Assembly: GCF_014174495.1 (NCBI RefSeq)
Contig: NZ_JACJHR010000071.1
Location: 1 to 48,303, forward strand
Length of the DNA: 48,303 nt
Direction: 5' to 3'
From: Amycolatopsis echigonensis
Lineage (GTDB): Bacteria > Actinomycetota > Actinomycetes > Mycobacteriales > Pseudonocardiaceae
Shown: piece by piece, positions 30,874 to 43,000 of the stretch
How positions within the stretch are numbered: position 1 is the first letter of the stretch
Layout of the letters: each line of letters begins with the position of its first letter
Notes under the pieces: generated by a model
What the model was told of the DNA's origin: nothing
Database searches by the model: none
The model's input: only the letters and a program-made list of their open reading frames with translations
Translations under genes and position numbers: made by a program

Positions 30874-32073
30874 ATGACCGCTCGCCCCGCTCCCGCCGCT
30901 CCTGAGCGCGCGACCCCGTTGCGTCCCGCGCTCGTTCTCATCGGCGTCTTGCTGATCGCCACGAACCTGCGCGCCGCGATCACCACCCTCGGCCCGATCC
31001 TGAGCCTCGTCCAGGCCGACCAGGGGCTTTCCTCCGTAGCCGCCTCGGTCCTGGTCAGCGTGCCGCTCATCGCCTTCGCCGTGTGCTCGCCGATCGCGCC
31101 GAAGGTCGCCGCGAAGCTCGGGCTCGAGCGGGCGCTCGGCGCGGCCGTGGCGCTGCTCGCGATCGGGATCCTGCTCCGCTCGACCCCGCCGCAGTTGTTG
31201 CTGTGGACCGGAACCGTGCTGCTCGGGGCCGCCATCGCGATCCTGAACGTCCTGCTCCCCGCGTTCGTCAAACGCGATTTCCCCACTCGCATCGGGCCGA
31301 TCACCGGCACGTACACCGCGGTCCAGTCCGGCGTCGCCGCGGTCGCCGCCGGGGTCGCGGTACCGCTGGCCGGACAGCAGGCCGGCGGATGGCGGCTCTC
31401 ACTGGGCGTCTGGGCCGGGCTCGCGCTCATTGCCCTCGGGGTTTTCCTGCCGCAGCTGCGCCGTTCCGCCGCCGCACCGGCACTCGCGCCGACGACCGGT
31501 GCCGCGCGCCCGTGGACAAACGCGCTGGCCTGGCAGGTCACCCTCTTCATGGGCCTGCAATCGCTCGCCTTCTACGTGCTCGTGACGTGGCTGTCCTCGA
31601 TCGAGCACGCCGCGGGCATCAGCTCGGTGACCGCCGGGTTCCACCAGTTGCTGTTCAACCTTTCCGGCCTGGCCGGCAGCCTGTTCTGCTCCGCGCTCAT
31701 CCACCGGCTGCCCGACCAGCGCGCGGTCGCCATCACCGGGTCGCTGCTGCTGACGACCGCGCTGACCGGACTCCTGGTCGCTCCGGGGATCGCCGTGCTG
31801 TGGGCCGTCTTCGCCGGGCTCGCGGGCGGGAGCACGCTGGCGCTGGCGTTGTCTTTGTTCGGCTTGCGCACCAAGAATTATTCCGACGCTGGGGCGCTGT
31901 CCGGGATGGCGCAGTCCGCGGGGTACACGCTCGCCGCGCTCGGCCCGATCGCCATCGGTGCGATCCACGACGCCACTTCGTCGTGGACGCCTGCGCTCTG
32001 CGTGCTGATTGGGCTCGCGCTGGTTCAGGCGGTGTTCGGGGGGTTGGCTTCGCGGCCGAAGACGATTGCTTGA
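30874..32073 (+). CDS. MFS transporter, CynX/NimT family
   Basis: 399 residues; ATG with GGAGG about 8 bases upstream. About 12 hydrophobic segments. The first span ends LIATNLRAAITTLGPIL, typical of the cyanate/nitroimidazole (CynX/NimT/YycB) group, followed by VLVSVPLIAFAVCSPIAPKVAAKLGLERAL. The central GPITGTYTAVQSGVAA and the late DAGALSGMAQSAGYTLAALGP are also typical. It probably exports or imports a small anionic or aromatic compound; the substrate is not predictable. The 112 bp palindromic element begins 9 bp after the stop. Confidence 0.9.
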   Translation: MTARPAPAAPERATPLRPALVLIGVLLIATNLRAAITTLGPILSLVQADQGLSSVAASVLVSVPLIAFAVCSPIAPKVAAKLGLERALGAAVALLAIGILLRSTPPQLLLWTGTVLLGAAIAILNVLLPAFVKRDFPTRIGPITGTYTAVQSGVAAVAAGVAVPLAGQQAGGWRLSLGVWAGLALIALGVFLPQLRRSAAAPALAPTTGAARPWTNALAWQVTLFMGLQSLAFYVLVTWLSSIEHAAGISSVTAGFHQLLFNLSGLAGSLFCSALIHRLPDQRAVAITGSLLLTTALTGLLVAPGIAVLWAVFAGLAGGSTLALALSLFGLRTKNYSDAGALSGMAQSAGYTLAALGPIAIGAIHDATSSWTPALCVLIGLALVQAVFGGLASRPKTIA

Positions 32074-32082
32074 TCGTCGACG

Positions 32083-32194
32083 GGTGGGGCACCCCGAAGC
32101 TGATTGTGCTGACGGTTCGGGGGTGCTTGTCAAGGCGGGAAAGATGCCTTGACAAGCACCCCCGAACCGCAGAGGAGGCTTCGTATCGGGGTGC
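32083..32194. repeat. 112 bp palindromic element, copy 2 (inverted)
   Basis: Exact reverse complement of 27399-27510, including the 24 bp stem (32113-32136 with 32146-32169). Weaker similarity continues to about 32239. It lies directly behind the CynX-type gene, so it can act as that gene's terminator. With copy 1 it brackets 4.6 kb in inverted orientation. Confidence 0.92.
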
Positions 32195-32254
32195 AGGGGC
32201 GGGGGCTGGCTGCCTGGGTGAGTTGGGTGCGGCGGCTGCTGGTTTGGCGGAAGG

Positions 32255-32295
32255 TCCGTGAGGAAATCAGAGTTCCTCGAGGTTCCCCTCACGGA
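32255..32295. repeat. Extragenic palindrome upstream of the flavodoxin gene
   Basis: TCCGTGAGG (32255-32263) pairs perfectly with CCTCACGGA (32287-32295), and the loop itself contains the palindrome CCTCGAGG (32276-32283). It follows the 112 bp element and precedes the flavodoxin start by about 45 bp. It looks like a second family of extragenic palindromes rather than an operator. Confidence 0.6.
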
Positions 32296-32338
32296 GTTTG
32301 GCCGGGCGAGGTCCGGCGACGGGGTGGACAATAAGGAC

Positions 32339-32845
32339 ATGATCAAGGTCCTCGTCGCGTACGCGGGCAAGCACGGCGGCACCCGCGAAATCGCCGAAGT
32401 CGTCGGCGAGGAGTTGCGCGCCGCCGGGTTCGCTGTCGACGTGCGCGACGCGGGCGAGGTCGACAGCGTCACGGAGTACGCCGCGGTGGTGGTCGGCAGC
32501 GCGCTTTACTACGCGCGGTGGCGGCCCGAAGCGGTGCGGCTGCTGGAACGCAACACCGAAGCGTTGCGGGCACGTCCGGTCTGGCTATTCCACAGTGGAC
32601 CTTGCGGCCCGGGAGCGAACCTGACGCGGGTCAGCTTGCCCGCGCGGGTGACGCTGCTGGCTGCCGCGATCGACGCGGGCCGCACTGAGACGTTCGGCGG
32701 GCGGCTCGATCCGGCGCTCGCGGGCGGCGTGCTGGAAAAGCTGATGGCACGCGGCAGCCGGGTCGGCGATTTCCGCGACTGGGACCGGATCCGGGCGTGG
32801 GCGCGCGACATCGGCCGCCGGGTGCACTCCCGCGTCCCGATCTGA
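32339..32845 (+). CDS. Flavodoxin-domain protein (HemG-like)
   Basis: 168 residues; AAGGA precedes the ATG. The N-terminal KVLVAYAGKHGGTREIAEVVGEEL is the FMN phosphate-binding loop of flavodoxin-like proteins, then VVVGSALYYARWRPEAVRLLERN and PVWLFHSGPCG. The layout matches menaquinone-dependent protoporphyrinogen oxidase/flavodoxin-domain proteins (HemG-like), although actinobacteria often carry paralogues of unknown role. It is monocistronic, with the TetR gene convergent. Confidence 0.85.
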   Translation: MIKVLVAYAGKHGGTREIAEVVGEELRAAGFAVDVRDAGEVDSVTEYAAVVVGSALYYARWRPEAVRLLERNTEALRARPVWLFHSGPCGPGANLTRVSLPARVTLLAAAIDAGRTETFGGRLDPALAGGVLEKLMARGSRVGDFRDWDRIRAWARDIGRRVHSRVPI

Positions 32846-32923
32846 GCCGGGGGCGCCAAGCCTGAGCCGCGTCAGGAGTGTCGGCAAATCTGAGCCGGAC
32901 CGGGAAGGGTCGCGCTCCGGGCG

Positions 32924-33493
32924 TCAGGACGCGCCGAGCACCCGCAGCACCGTGGCGGACAGCTCTTTTTCGGCTTCGTCCGGGGAAAGCCGCCCCGCCT
33001 CGGCCTCGCCCGCGGCGGCGTGGCCGAGTTGGATGATCACCGTGACCAGCCAATCCACGGGTGGCTGCCGGTCGAACTCCCCGGCGAGCTGCCCGCGTTC
33101 GACAATCCGGCGCAACCTTTCGGCGACCGGCTCGTGCTGCTCGCGCCCGTCGTCGGCGGAGGACGCCGTCGAGCCGAACCGGTGCAGCAACTTCGGATAG
33201 CGCGAGGACGCCCGGCGCGCGGCGTCGAGCACGCGCAGGATCGCGTCCGCCGCGGGCCCGGTGTCCGGACCCGCGGCGTCCATCGCGTCGACGGCTTCCT
33301 CGGTGAGCCGGTCGAGCACCGCGGCCAGAAGCCGTTCGCGGGAAGGGAAATGGGCGTACACGGTCTGCCGGGTCACGCCCGCCGCCGTGGCGATGCCTTC
33401 GACGCTCGCGTCCGGATCGGCTTCCAGCACGCTGAGCGCCGCGTCGAGGATCGCGGCGCGGCTGCGCTGGGCGTCGGCGCGGAGTTTCGCCAT
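32924..33493 (-). CDS. TetR family transcriptional regulator
   Basis: 189 residues. The N-terminal HTH is canonical: RAAILDAALSVLEADPDASVEGIATAAGVTRQTVYAHFPSRERLLAAVLDRL. The ligand-binding half is helical and not assignable. Divergent from the NTF2-like gene, with two direct CTTACAnnnTGTCA boxes in the 70 bp between them, a layout that suggests it represses itself and that gene. Confidence 0.93.
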   Translation of the reverse strand: MAKLRADAQRSRAAILDAALSVLEADPDASVEGIATAAGVTRQTVYAHFPSRERLLAAVLDRLTEEAVDAMDAAGPDTGPAADAILRVLDAARRASSRYPKLLHRFGSTASSADDGREQHEPVAERLRRIVERGQLAGEFDRQPPVDWLVTVIIQLGHAAAGEAEAGRLSPDEAEKELSATVLRVLGAS

Positions 33494-33495
33494 CT

Positions 33496-33543
33496 CTTAC
33501 ACCTTGTCAAGATTAGCCGGAACGGGTATCTTACAGTGTGTCA
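33496..33543. promoter_or_regulatory. Paired operator-like boxes between TetR and NTF2-like genes
   Basis: CTTACACCTTGTCA (33496-33509) and CTTACAGTGTGTCA (33530-33543) are direct repeats 34 bp apart. Each is a near-palindrome of the TTACA-n-TGTxA type common for TetR operators. The first abuts the TetR start codon, the second lies about 20 bp before the NTF2-like ATG. Confidence 0.55.
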
Positions 33544-33563
33544 GAGTTCAGCTGGGAGGGTTC

Positions 33564-33956
33564 ATGAACACGCTCGAACGCGCCGATCCGAAGGAGTTCA
33601 TCGCGCGCTTCTTCACGTCGTTCACCGACGATCTGGTGCGCACCGACGAGGACGCGGCGACGGTGGTCGACCGCTATCACACGCCGGACGTCGTGCAGAT
33701 CGCCGACGGGCTGCGGATCGACCGCGATCGGCTGGTCGCGCACTGTCGTCCGATACGGAAAAACCGACCGGAGAGCCGGATCGAAGTCCACGAGGCGATG
33801 GCCGACGGCGACCGCATTGCCGCGCGGTACACCCTGCATGTTCGCCAGCGCGGGAAGGAACTCGAGATCGAGGTGTCCTTCTTCGGACAGTTCGCTTCGG
33901 ACGGCCGGATGCGGCAGGCGCACCTGCTGACCCGCTCGGCGAAACCGTCCGAGTAG
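33564..33956 (+). CDS. SnoaL/NTF2-like domain protein
   Basis: 130 residues; ATG with GGGAGGG about 5 bases upstream. ADPKEFIARFFTSFTDDLVR, VVDRYHTPDVVQIADGLRIDRDRLVAHC and VHEAMADGDRIAARYTLHV follow the cone-shaped NTF2/SnoaL pattern, a fold used by ketosteroid isomerases, polyketide cyclases and non-enzymatic binders. Catalytic residues are not assignable. It is probably controlled by the divergent TetR regulator, so likely induced by the TetR ligand. Confidence 0.75.
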   Translation: MNTLERADPKEFIARFFTSFTDDLVRTDEDAATVVDRYHTPDVVQIADGLRIDRDRLVAHCRPIRKNRPESRIEVHEAMADGDRIAARYTLHVRQRGKELEIEVSFFGQFASDGRMRQAHLLTRSAKPSE

Positions 33957-34048
33957 ACCGATTCATCCAGTTTCGCTGGTATGTCGGGGATCGGCGGAGT
34001 CCACATGCGACTGTTGCCTCGCCGCCGCACCGGGTGTAGACCAAGCCG

Positions 34049-35344
34049 GTGACCGAAAGCGCAGCCGGGGGCAAGGAAAAACGCAAGCTCAACGCCGACC
34101 AGCGGAACTCGTTCCTCGCCGCGTGGCTCGGCTGGAGCATGGACGCGTTCGATTACTTCCTCGTCGTGTTCGTCATCGCGGACATCGCCAAGGACCATTC
34201 GTTCGGAGCCACCGCCACGCAGCTGGCGTTCATCACCACCGCGACGCTCGTCATGCGCCCGGTCGGCGCGCTGCTGTTCGGCCTGTGGGCGGACCGGTCC
34301 GGACGGCGCATCCCGCTGATGGTCGACGTCCTGCTGTACTCGGCGGCGGGCGTGCTGTGCGCGATCGCGCCCAACTTCACCGTGCTGCTGATCCTGCGGT
34401 TCATCTACGGCATCGGCATGGGCGGTGAATGGGGCCTGGGCGCGGCGCTCGCGATGGAGAAGATCCCGGTGGAGCGGCGAGGGTTCTTCTCCGGGCTGCT
34501 GCAGGCCGGCTACTCCGCCGGATACCTGATGGCCGCGCTCGCGTACCTGCTGTTCCACAGCGCGCTCGGCCTGGAGTGGCGGTGGATCTTCGTGCTGAGC
34601 ATCTTCCCGGCGCTGATCAGCCTGCTGATCCGGTCGCGGGTCAAGGAATCCGAGGTGTGGGAGGCGGCGCAGGAGAAGATGCGCGTCACCCGCACGTCGG
34701 TCAAGGACGTCCTGTTCAACCCGAAGGTGCTGCGCCGGTTCGGGTACCTCGTGCTGCTGATGACCGCGTTCAACTGGATGTCCCACGGCACCCAGGACGT
34801 GTACCCGACGTTCCTCAAGGCGACCGACCACGGCGGTGCCGGTCTGAGCGCGGCGACCAGCACGTGGATCGCCGTGCTGTACAACGTCGGCGCGATCATC
34901 GGCGGCCTGCTCTTCGGCTCGCTCTCGGAACGCTTCGGCCGCCGGATGACGATCGTCGGCGCCGCGGTGCTGGGCTTGCCGATCATCCCGATCTTCGCCG
35001 TCGACCACGGAGCCGGGATGCTCGCGCTCGGCTCGTTCCTGATGCAGGTCATGGTGCAGGGCGCGTGGGGCGTCATCCCCGCGCACCTGACCGAAATGTC
35101 CCCGGACGCGATCCGCGGTTTCTTCCCCGGCGTCACGTATCAGCTCGGCAACCTGCTGGCCGCGCTGAACCTGCCGATCCAGCAGAGCATCGCGCAGTCG
35201 CAGGGCTACACGGCCGCCCTGCTGTGGACGGTGATCCCGGTGCTGATCGCGGTCGCCGTGCTGACCTCCCTGGGCAAGGAAGCGAAGTCCATCCGCTTCG
35301 GCGGCGAAGGCGCGACCACCGCGCCCGCTGGTACGTCCGGCTGA
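34049..35344 (+). CDS. MFS transporter, SHS-type (carboxylate/sialate:H+ symporter-like)
   Basis: 431 residues, GTG start without a strong ribosome binding site. About 12 membrane segments. SFLAAWLGWSMDAFDYFLVVFV in TM1 and FIYGIGMGGEWGLGAALAMEKI in TM4 are marks of the SHS/Jen1-NanT group; GLWADRSGRRIPLMVDVLLY is the motif A loop. The family carries lactate, pyruvate and other monocarboxylates, or sialic acid, with protons. The gene ends 97 bp before the His-rich PadR regulator and may or may not be linked to it. Confidence 0.9.
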   Translation: MTESAAGGKEKRKLNADQRNSFLAAWLGWSMDAFDYFLVVFVIADIAKDHSFGATATQLAFITTATLVMRPVGALLFGLWADRSGRRIPLMVDVLLYSAAGVLCAIAPNFTVLLILRFIYGIGMGGEWGLGAALAMEKIPVERRGFFSGLLQAGYSAGYLMAALAYLLFHSALGLEWRWIFVLSIFPALISLLIRSRVKESEVWEAAQEKMRVTRTSVKDVLFNPKVLRRFGYLVLLMTAFNWMSHGTQDVYPTFLKATDHGGAGLSAATSTWIAVLYNVGAIIGGLLFGSLSERFGRRMTIVGAAVLGLPIIPIFAVDHGAGMLALGSFLMQVMVQGAWGVIPAHLTEMSPDAIRGFFPGVTYQLGNLLAALNLPIQQSIAQSQGYTAALLWTVIPVLIAVAVLTSLGKEAKSIRFGGEGATTAPAGTSG

Positions 35345-35380
35345 CCGCTTCCCTCCCGCCTGCTCGGGCGACCTTGCCGT

Positions 35381-35423
35381 CGAACACTCGCCGATATATC
35401 GTGACCATATCGGCGATCGTTCG
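35381..35423. promoter_or_regulatory. 43 bp symmetric operator candidate upstream of padR-type gene
   Basis: The order is CGAAC-n3-CGCCGATAT-n9-ATATCGGCG-n3-GTTCG. Both pairs of arms are perfect complements (35381-35385 with 35419-35423, 35389-35397 with 35407-35415) and all spacers are symmetric. The 10 bp palindrome CGATATATCG lies off-centre within it. It ends 18 bp before the PadR start codon. PadR proteins commonly bind ATAT-containing palindromes near their own promoters, so autoregulation is the natural reading. Confidence 0.75.
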
Positions 35424-35441
35424 ACGATGGAGGAGGACCAC

Positions 35442-36716
35442 ATGACCAGCACGGCAGGCGAAGAACATCTGTTCCGGGGCTTCGGCGGCCCGGAACGCTT
35501 CGGCGGAGTGCCGTTCGGCTTCGGCCGCCCCGGCCCAGTTCACCCAGGCGATGGGGGCCGAGGAATGCCGTTCGGCAGGCCGGACGCACGCGGCGACGGG
35601 CCGGGCGAGGGGAGAGGGCGACATCCGGGCGGACCGGGGGAAGGACACGGCTGGCCTGGGGGCGGAGGGCTGGGCGAGCAACTCGGCTGGCCGGGTGCGC
35701 CGGGGGAGCACCATGCGCATCCTGGCCATTCGGGTGGGCACGCGGACGAGTTTGACCATCACGGCTGGGAGCACCACGCGCACCTCGGCCATGCGAGCGG
35801 GCATGCGGGAGAGCCCGGTGACCATCACGGCTGGCGGTGGGGGCTGGGGGAGCATCACGCGCACCCCGGCCATCCGGGCGGCCATCTCGGCCACCTGGGC
35901 GGCCATCACGGCTGGCGGTGGGAGCTGGGGGAGCATCACGCGCACCCTGGCCATCCGGGCGGCCATCTCGGTCACCTGGGCGGCCATCCGGGCGAGCGCC
36001 CCGGCCACCCCGGCCACCCCGGCCAGCACGGCCAGCACGGCCACCCCGGCGGCGAGGAAGGCTGGGGCGACATCGTCTTCGAAGCCCGTGGCGGCTTTCC
36101 TCCGGGGCCTCCCGGTCCGCCTGGACCGCCCGGGCCGCCGCATCGGCCCGGACCTGGATTTCCCGGTTTCCCGGGCTTCCCCGGGTTTCCCGGTGGTCCA
36201 GGAGGCCCCGGCGGGCCCGGCGGGTTCTTCGGCGGACCGCCCCGCGGCGGACGGGGTCCGGCGCGGCCGGTGCGTCCGGCGGTCCTCGCCCTGCTGGCCG
36301 AGGAACCCCGCCACGGCTACCAGTTGATGCAGGAGATCCGCCGCCGCACGAATGACGAGTGGCGGCCCAGCCCGGGCTCCATTTACCCGATTCTGCAGCA
36401 GCTCGAGGACGAAGGTCTCGTCCGCACGGCGGAGGAGGGCGGCCGCCGCGTCGCGCATCTCACTGAGGCTGGACGGGAGCACGTCGCTGGGCGCGAGGAG
36501 GAGTTCGCCGCGCTTTGGGAGTCTCCGGCTCGCGACCAGGAGCCCGCAGCGGACCGGTTCGCCGCGCTGTATCAGCAGATCGGCGAGCTGGCCGGGGCCG
36601 CGGCGCAGGTCGCGCACACCGGCAGCGAGGCGCAGTGCGCGGAGGCGCGCAAGATCCTCCGCGAAGCCCGCCGCCGGCTGTACGCGTTGCTCGCGGACGA
36701 CGACTCCGAAGAATAA
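35442..36716 (+). CDS. PadR family regulator with long His/Gly/Pro-rich N-terminus
   Basis: 424 residues from the ATG at 35442, with GGAGGAGG 5 bases upstream; an ATG at 35427 precedes that site and is rejected. Residues 1 to about 274 are low complexity: a Gly/His part with a 27-residue repeat (EHHAHPGHPGGHLGHLGGHH, encoded by 81 bp units at 35829 and 35910, with two degenerate units before), then a collagen-like GPPGPPGPPGPP tract and FPGFPGFPG repeats. The PadR winged helix follows: LALLAEEPRHGYQLMQEI, SPGSIYPILQQLEDEGLV, and a C-terminal helical dimerisation region. The His density suggests metal binding; PadR regulators normally lack any such extension. Confidence 0.9.
   Translation: MTSTAGEEHLFRGFGGPERFGGVPFGFGRPGPVHPGDGGRGMPFGRPDARGDGPGEGRGRHPGGPGEGHGWPGGGGLGEQLGWPGAPGEHHAHPGHSGGHADEFDHHGWEHHAHLGHASGHAGEPGDHHGWRWGLGEHHAHPGHPGGHLGHLGGHHGWRWELGEHHAHPGHPGGHLGHLGGHPGERPGHPGHPGQHGQHGHPGGEEGWGDIVFEARGGFPPGPPGPPGPPGPPHRPGPGFPGFPGFPGFPGGPGGPGGPGGFFGGPPRGGRGPARPVRPAVLALLAEEPRHGYQLMQEIRRRTNDEWRPSPGSIYPILQQLEDEGLVRTAEEGGRRVAHLTEAGREHVAGREEEFAALWESPARDQEPAADRFAALYQQIGELAGAAAQVAHTGSEAQCAEARKILREARRRLYALLADDDSEE
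35750..35990 (+). repeat. 81 bp in-frame tandem repeat inside the PadR gene
   Basis: Two nearly identical 81 bp units (35829-35909 and 35910-35990) encode a 27-residue His/Gly-rich block; two diverged units precede them from about 35750. Because the unit is in frame, copy number can change without breaking the regulator. Confidence 0.8.
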
Positions 36717-36718
36717 AA

Positions 36719-36759
36719 CCGCCGGTTGGCGAGTCCGCAATGGACTCGCCAACCGGCGG
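36719..36759. terminator. 18 bp perfect hairpin after the PadR gene
   Basis: Arms 36719-36736 and 36742-36759 are perfectly complementary around a 5-base loop (GCAAT), starting 2 bases after the PadR stop. There is no U-tract, as usual in actinobacterial terminators. The hairpin is the left part of a larger imperfect palindrome reaching about 36850. Confidence 0.8.
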
Positions 36760-36839
36760 CCATCATGGGGCACAACCGGAGGTGGTCCGAGCGCGCGTGT
36801 CGGTTGTGGGACGACGGCGCGATGCGACGGGTCCAATGC

Positions 36840-37050
36840 GGCCATGCCATCGTTCGTCCACCTGCACGTTGCTGCACACACGGGCGGAGAAGGCGACGCT
36901 GCCGGTGGTGCTGGAACTCAAGCAGATTTTGCGGGCGCACCAGGGAAACACGCCGGTGCACCTGCACGTGGGGAGCAGCGCTACGCCCCGGACGGCTACT
37001 CGGTCGAGGTGACCCCGCCGCTTCTGGACGGGATCACCGCGGCCTCGTGA
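36840..37050 (+). pseudogene. Possible decayed C-terminal fragment of a DnaE-like polymerase subunit
   Basis: In the second plus frame LPVVLELKQILRAHQGNTPV followed by HLHV, and in the first frame YAPDGYSVEVTPPLLDGITA, resemble the C-terminal end of DNA polymerase III alpha (pattern: P-x-V-x-x-L-K-x-x-L-x-x-H-x-G-x-T-P-V-H-L ... Y-x-V-x-P-x-x-x-L). The match needs at least one frameshift, has no start, and covers only about 65 residues. A remnant is the simplest reading, but similarity is short and judged by eye. Confidence 0.4.
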
Positions 37051-37090
37051 GTGCAGATCACGGTTCTAACCGGGACGAACACTCACGAGG
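37043..37090. terminator. Nested hairpin at the 3' end of the carboxylase gene
   Basis: CCTCGTGAGTG (37043-37053) pairs with CACTCACGAGG (37080-37090); inside the loop CGGTT-CT-AACCG forms a second small hairpin. It ends 6 bp from the carboxylase stop at 37096, between it and the PadR side, so it probably ends transcription from the minus strand. Confidence 0.7.
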
Positions 37091-37095
37091 ACCCC

Positions 37096-42558
<5,463 letters not shown>

Positions 42559-42924
42559 GGACAAAGCCTCCCAGTGAACCTGACTGCACCCACGCACAGC
42601 AGGCGACGCCGGACCTGCCGAACGTCGCCTGTCTTCGTCGTACACACTGCTCCCTTACCGCCGGGTACACCAATGTCGCGGATGACGCATGCCGCGCCTG
42701 CCGGTTTGTAGGAACCCGCCAAAAACGGCTCGTGTCACGTCGTCCGGGCCTCGTTTATCGCGAGGTATGCCACAAATCACGCCCGGCTGGCCAGGGACGG
42801 CGGCAACTGGACGGCCAGGCGTTTCCAGGGGGTCGGACAGGGGTCACCGGAAGTTCAGGCGGGCTCGGGCCGCGGCGGGCCGCAGCGCGGCGGAGGCCTT
42901 CTGGGCACTGGGAAAATGTGACCC

Positions 42925-42953
42925 TTGACACTCCCTATGGGTGCCCCTACCGT
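42925..42953 (+). promoter_or_regulatory. Canonical -35/-10 promoter of the sugar ABC operon
   Basis: TTGACA (42925-42930) is followed after exactly 17 bases by TACCGT (42948-42953), matching a housekeeping sigma-factor promoter (TTGACN / TANNNT). Transcription would start near 42960, about 40 bp before the ATP-binding subunit ATG. Confidence 0.75.
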
Positions 42954-42960
42954 CTCGGGT

Positions 42961-42968
42961 AATCGATT
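42961..42968. promoter_or_regulatory. AATCGATT, LacI-type operator candidate at the predicted start site
   Basis: A perfect 8 bp palindrome centred on CG, as in many LacI-family operators, overlapping the expected transcription start of the sugar operon. No LacI gene is in the window, so this is positional inference. Confidence 0.35.
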
Positions 42969-43000
42969 TCTCGACGTGGGGCGGGCCGAGAGGGCGGGGC

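Larger units (their letters stand above)
42559..43000. other. 442 bp divergent promoter region, carboxylase / sugar ABC operon
   Basis: It holds an 8 bp inverted repeat, AGGCGACG (42601-42608) with CGTCGCCT (42623-42630), about 45 bp upstream of the carboxylase GTG. On the other side are a canonical sigma-70-type promoter (42925-42953) and AATCGATT at 42961-42968. No gene is visible here. Confidence 0.7.

Noticed and set aside
27399..32194. Composite transposon ended by the 112 bp elements
   Set aside because: No transposase is present and the bracketed genes have normal codon usage; only the elements themselves look mobile.
35381..35423. LexA-type site from the CGAAC and GTTCG arms of the PadR operator
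   Set aside because: The arms are 33 bases apart, not the 4 required for a LexA box.
35427..35441. Upstream ATG start for the PadR gene
   Set aside because: The GGAGGAGG ribosome binding site lies after this ATG and directly before the one at 35442.
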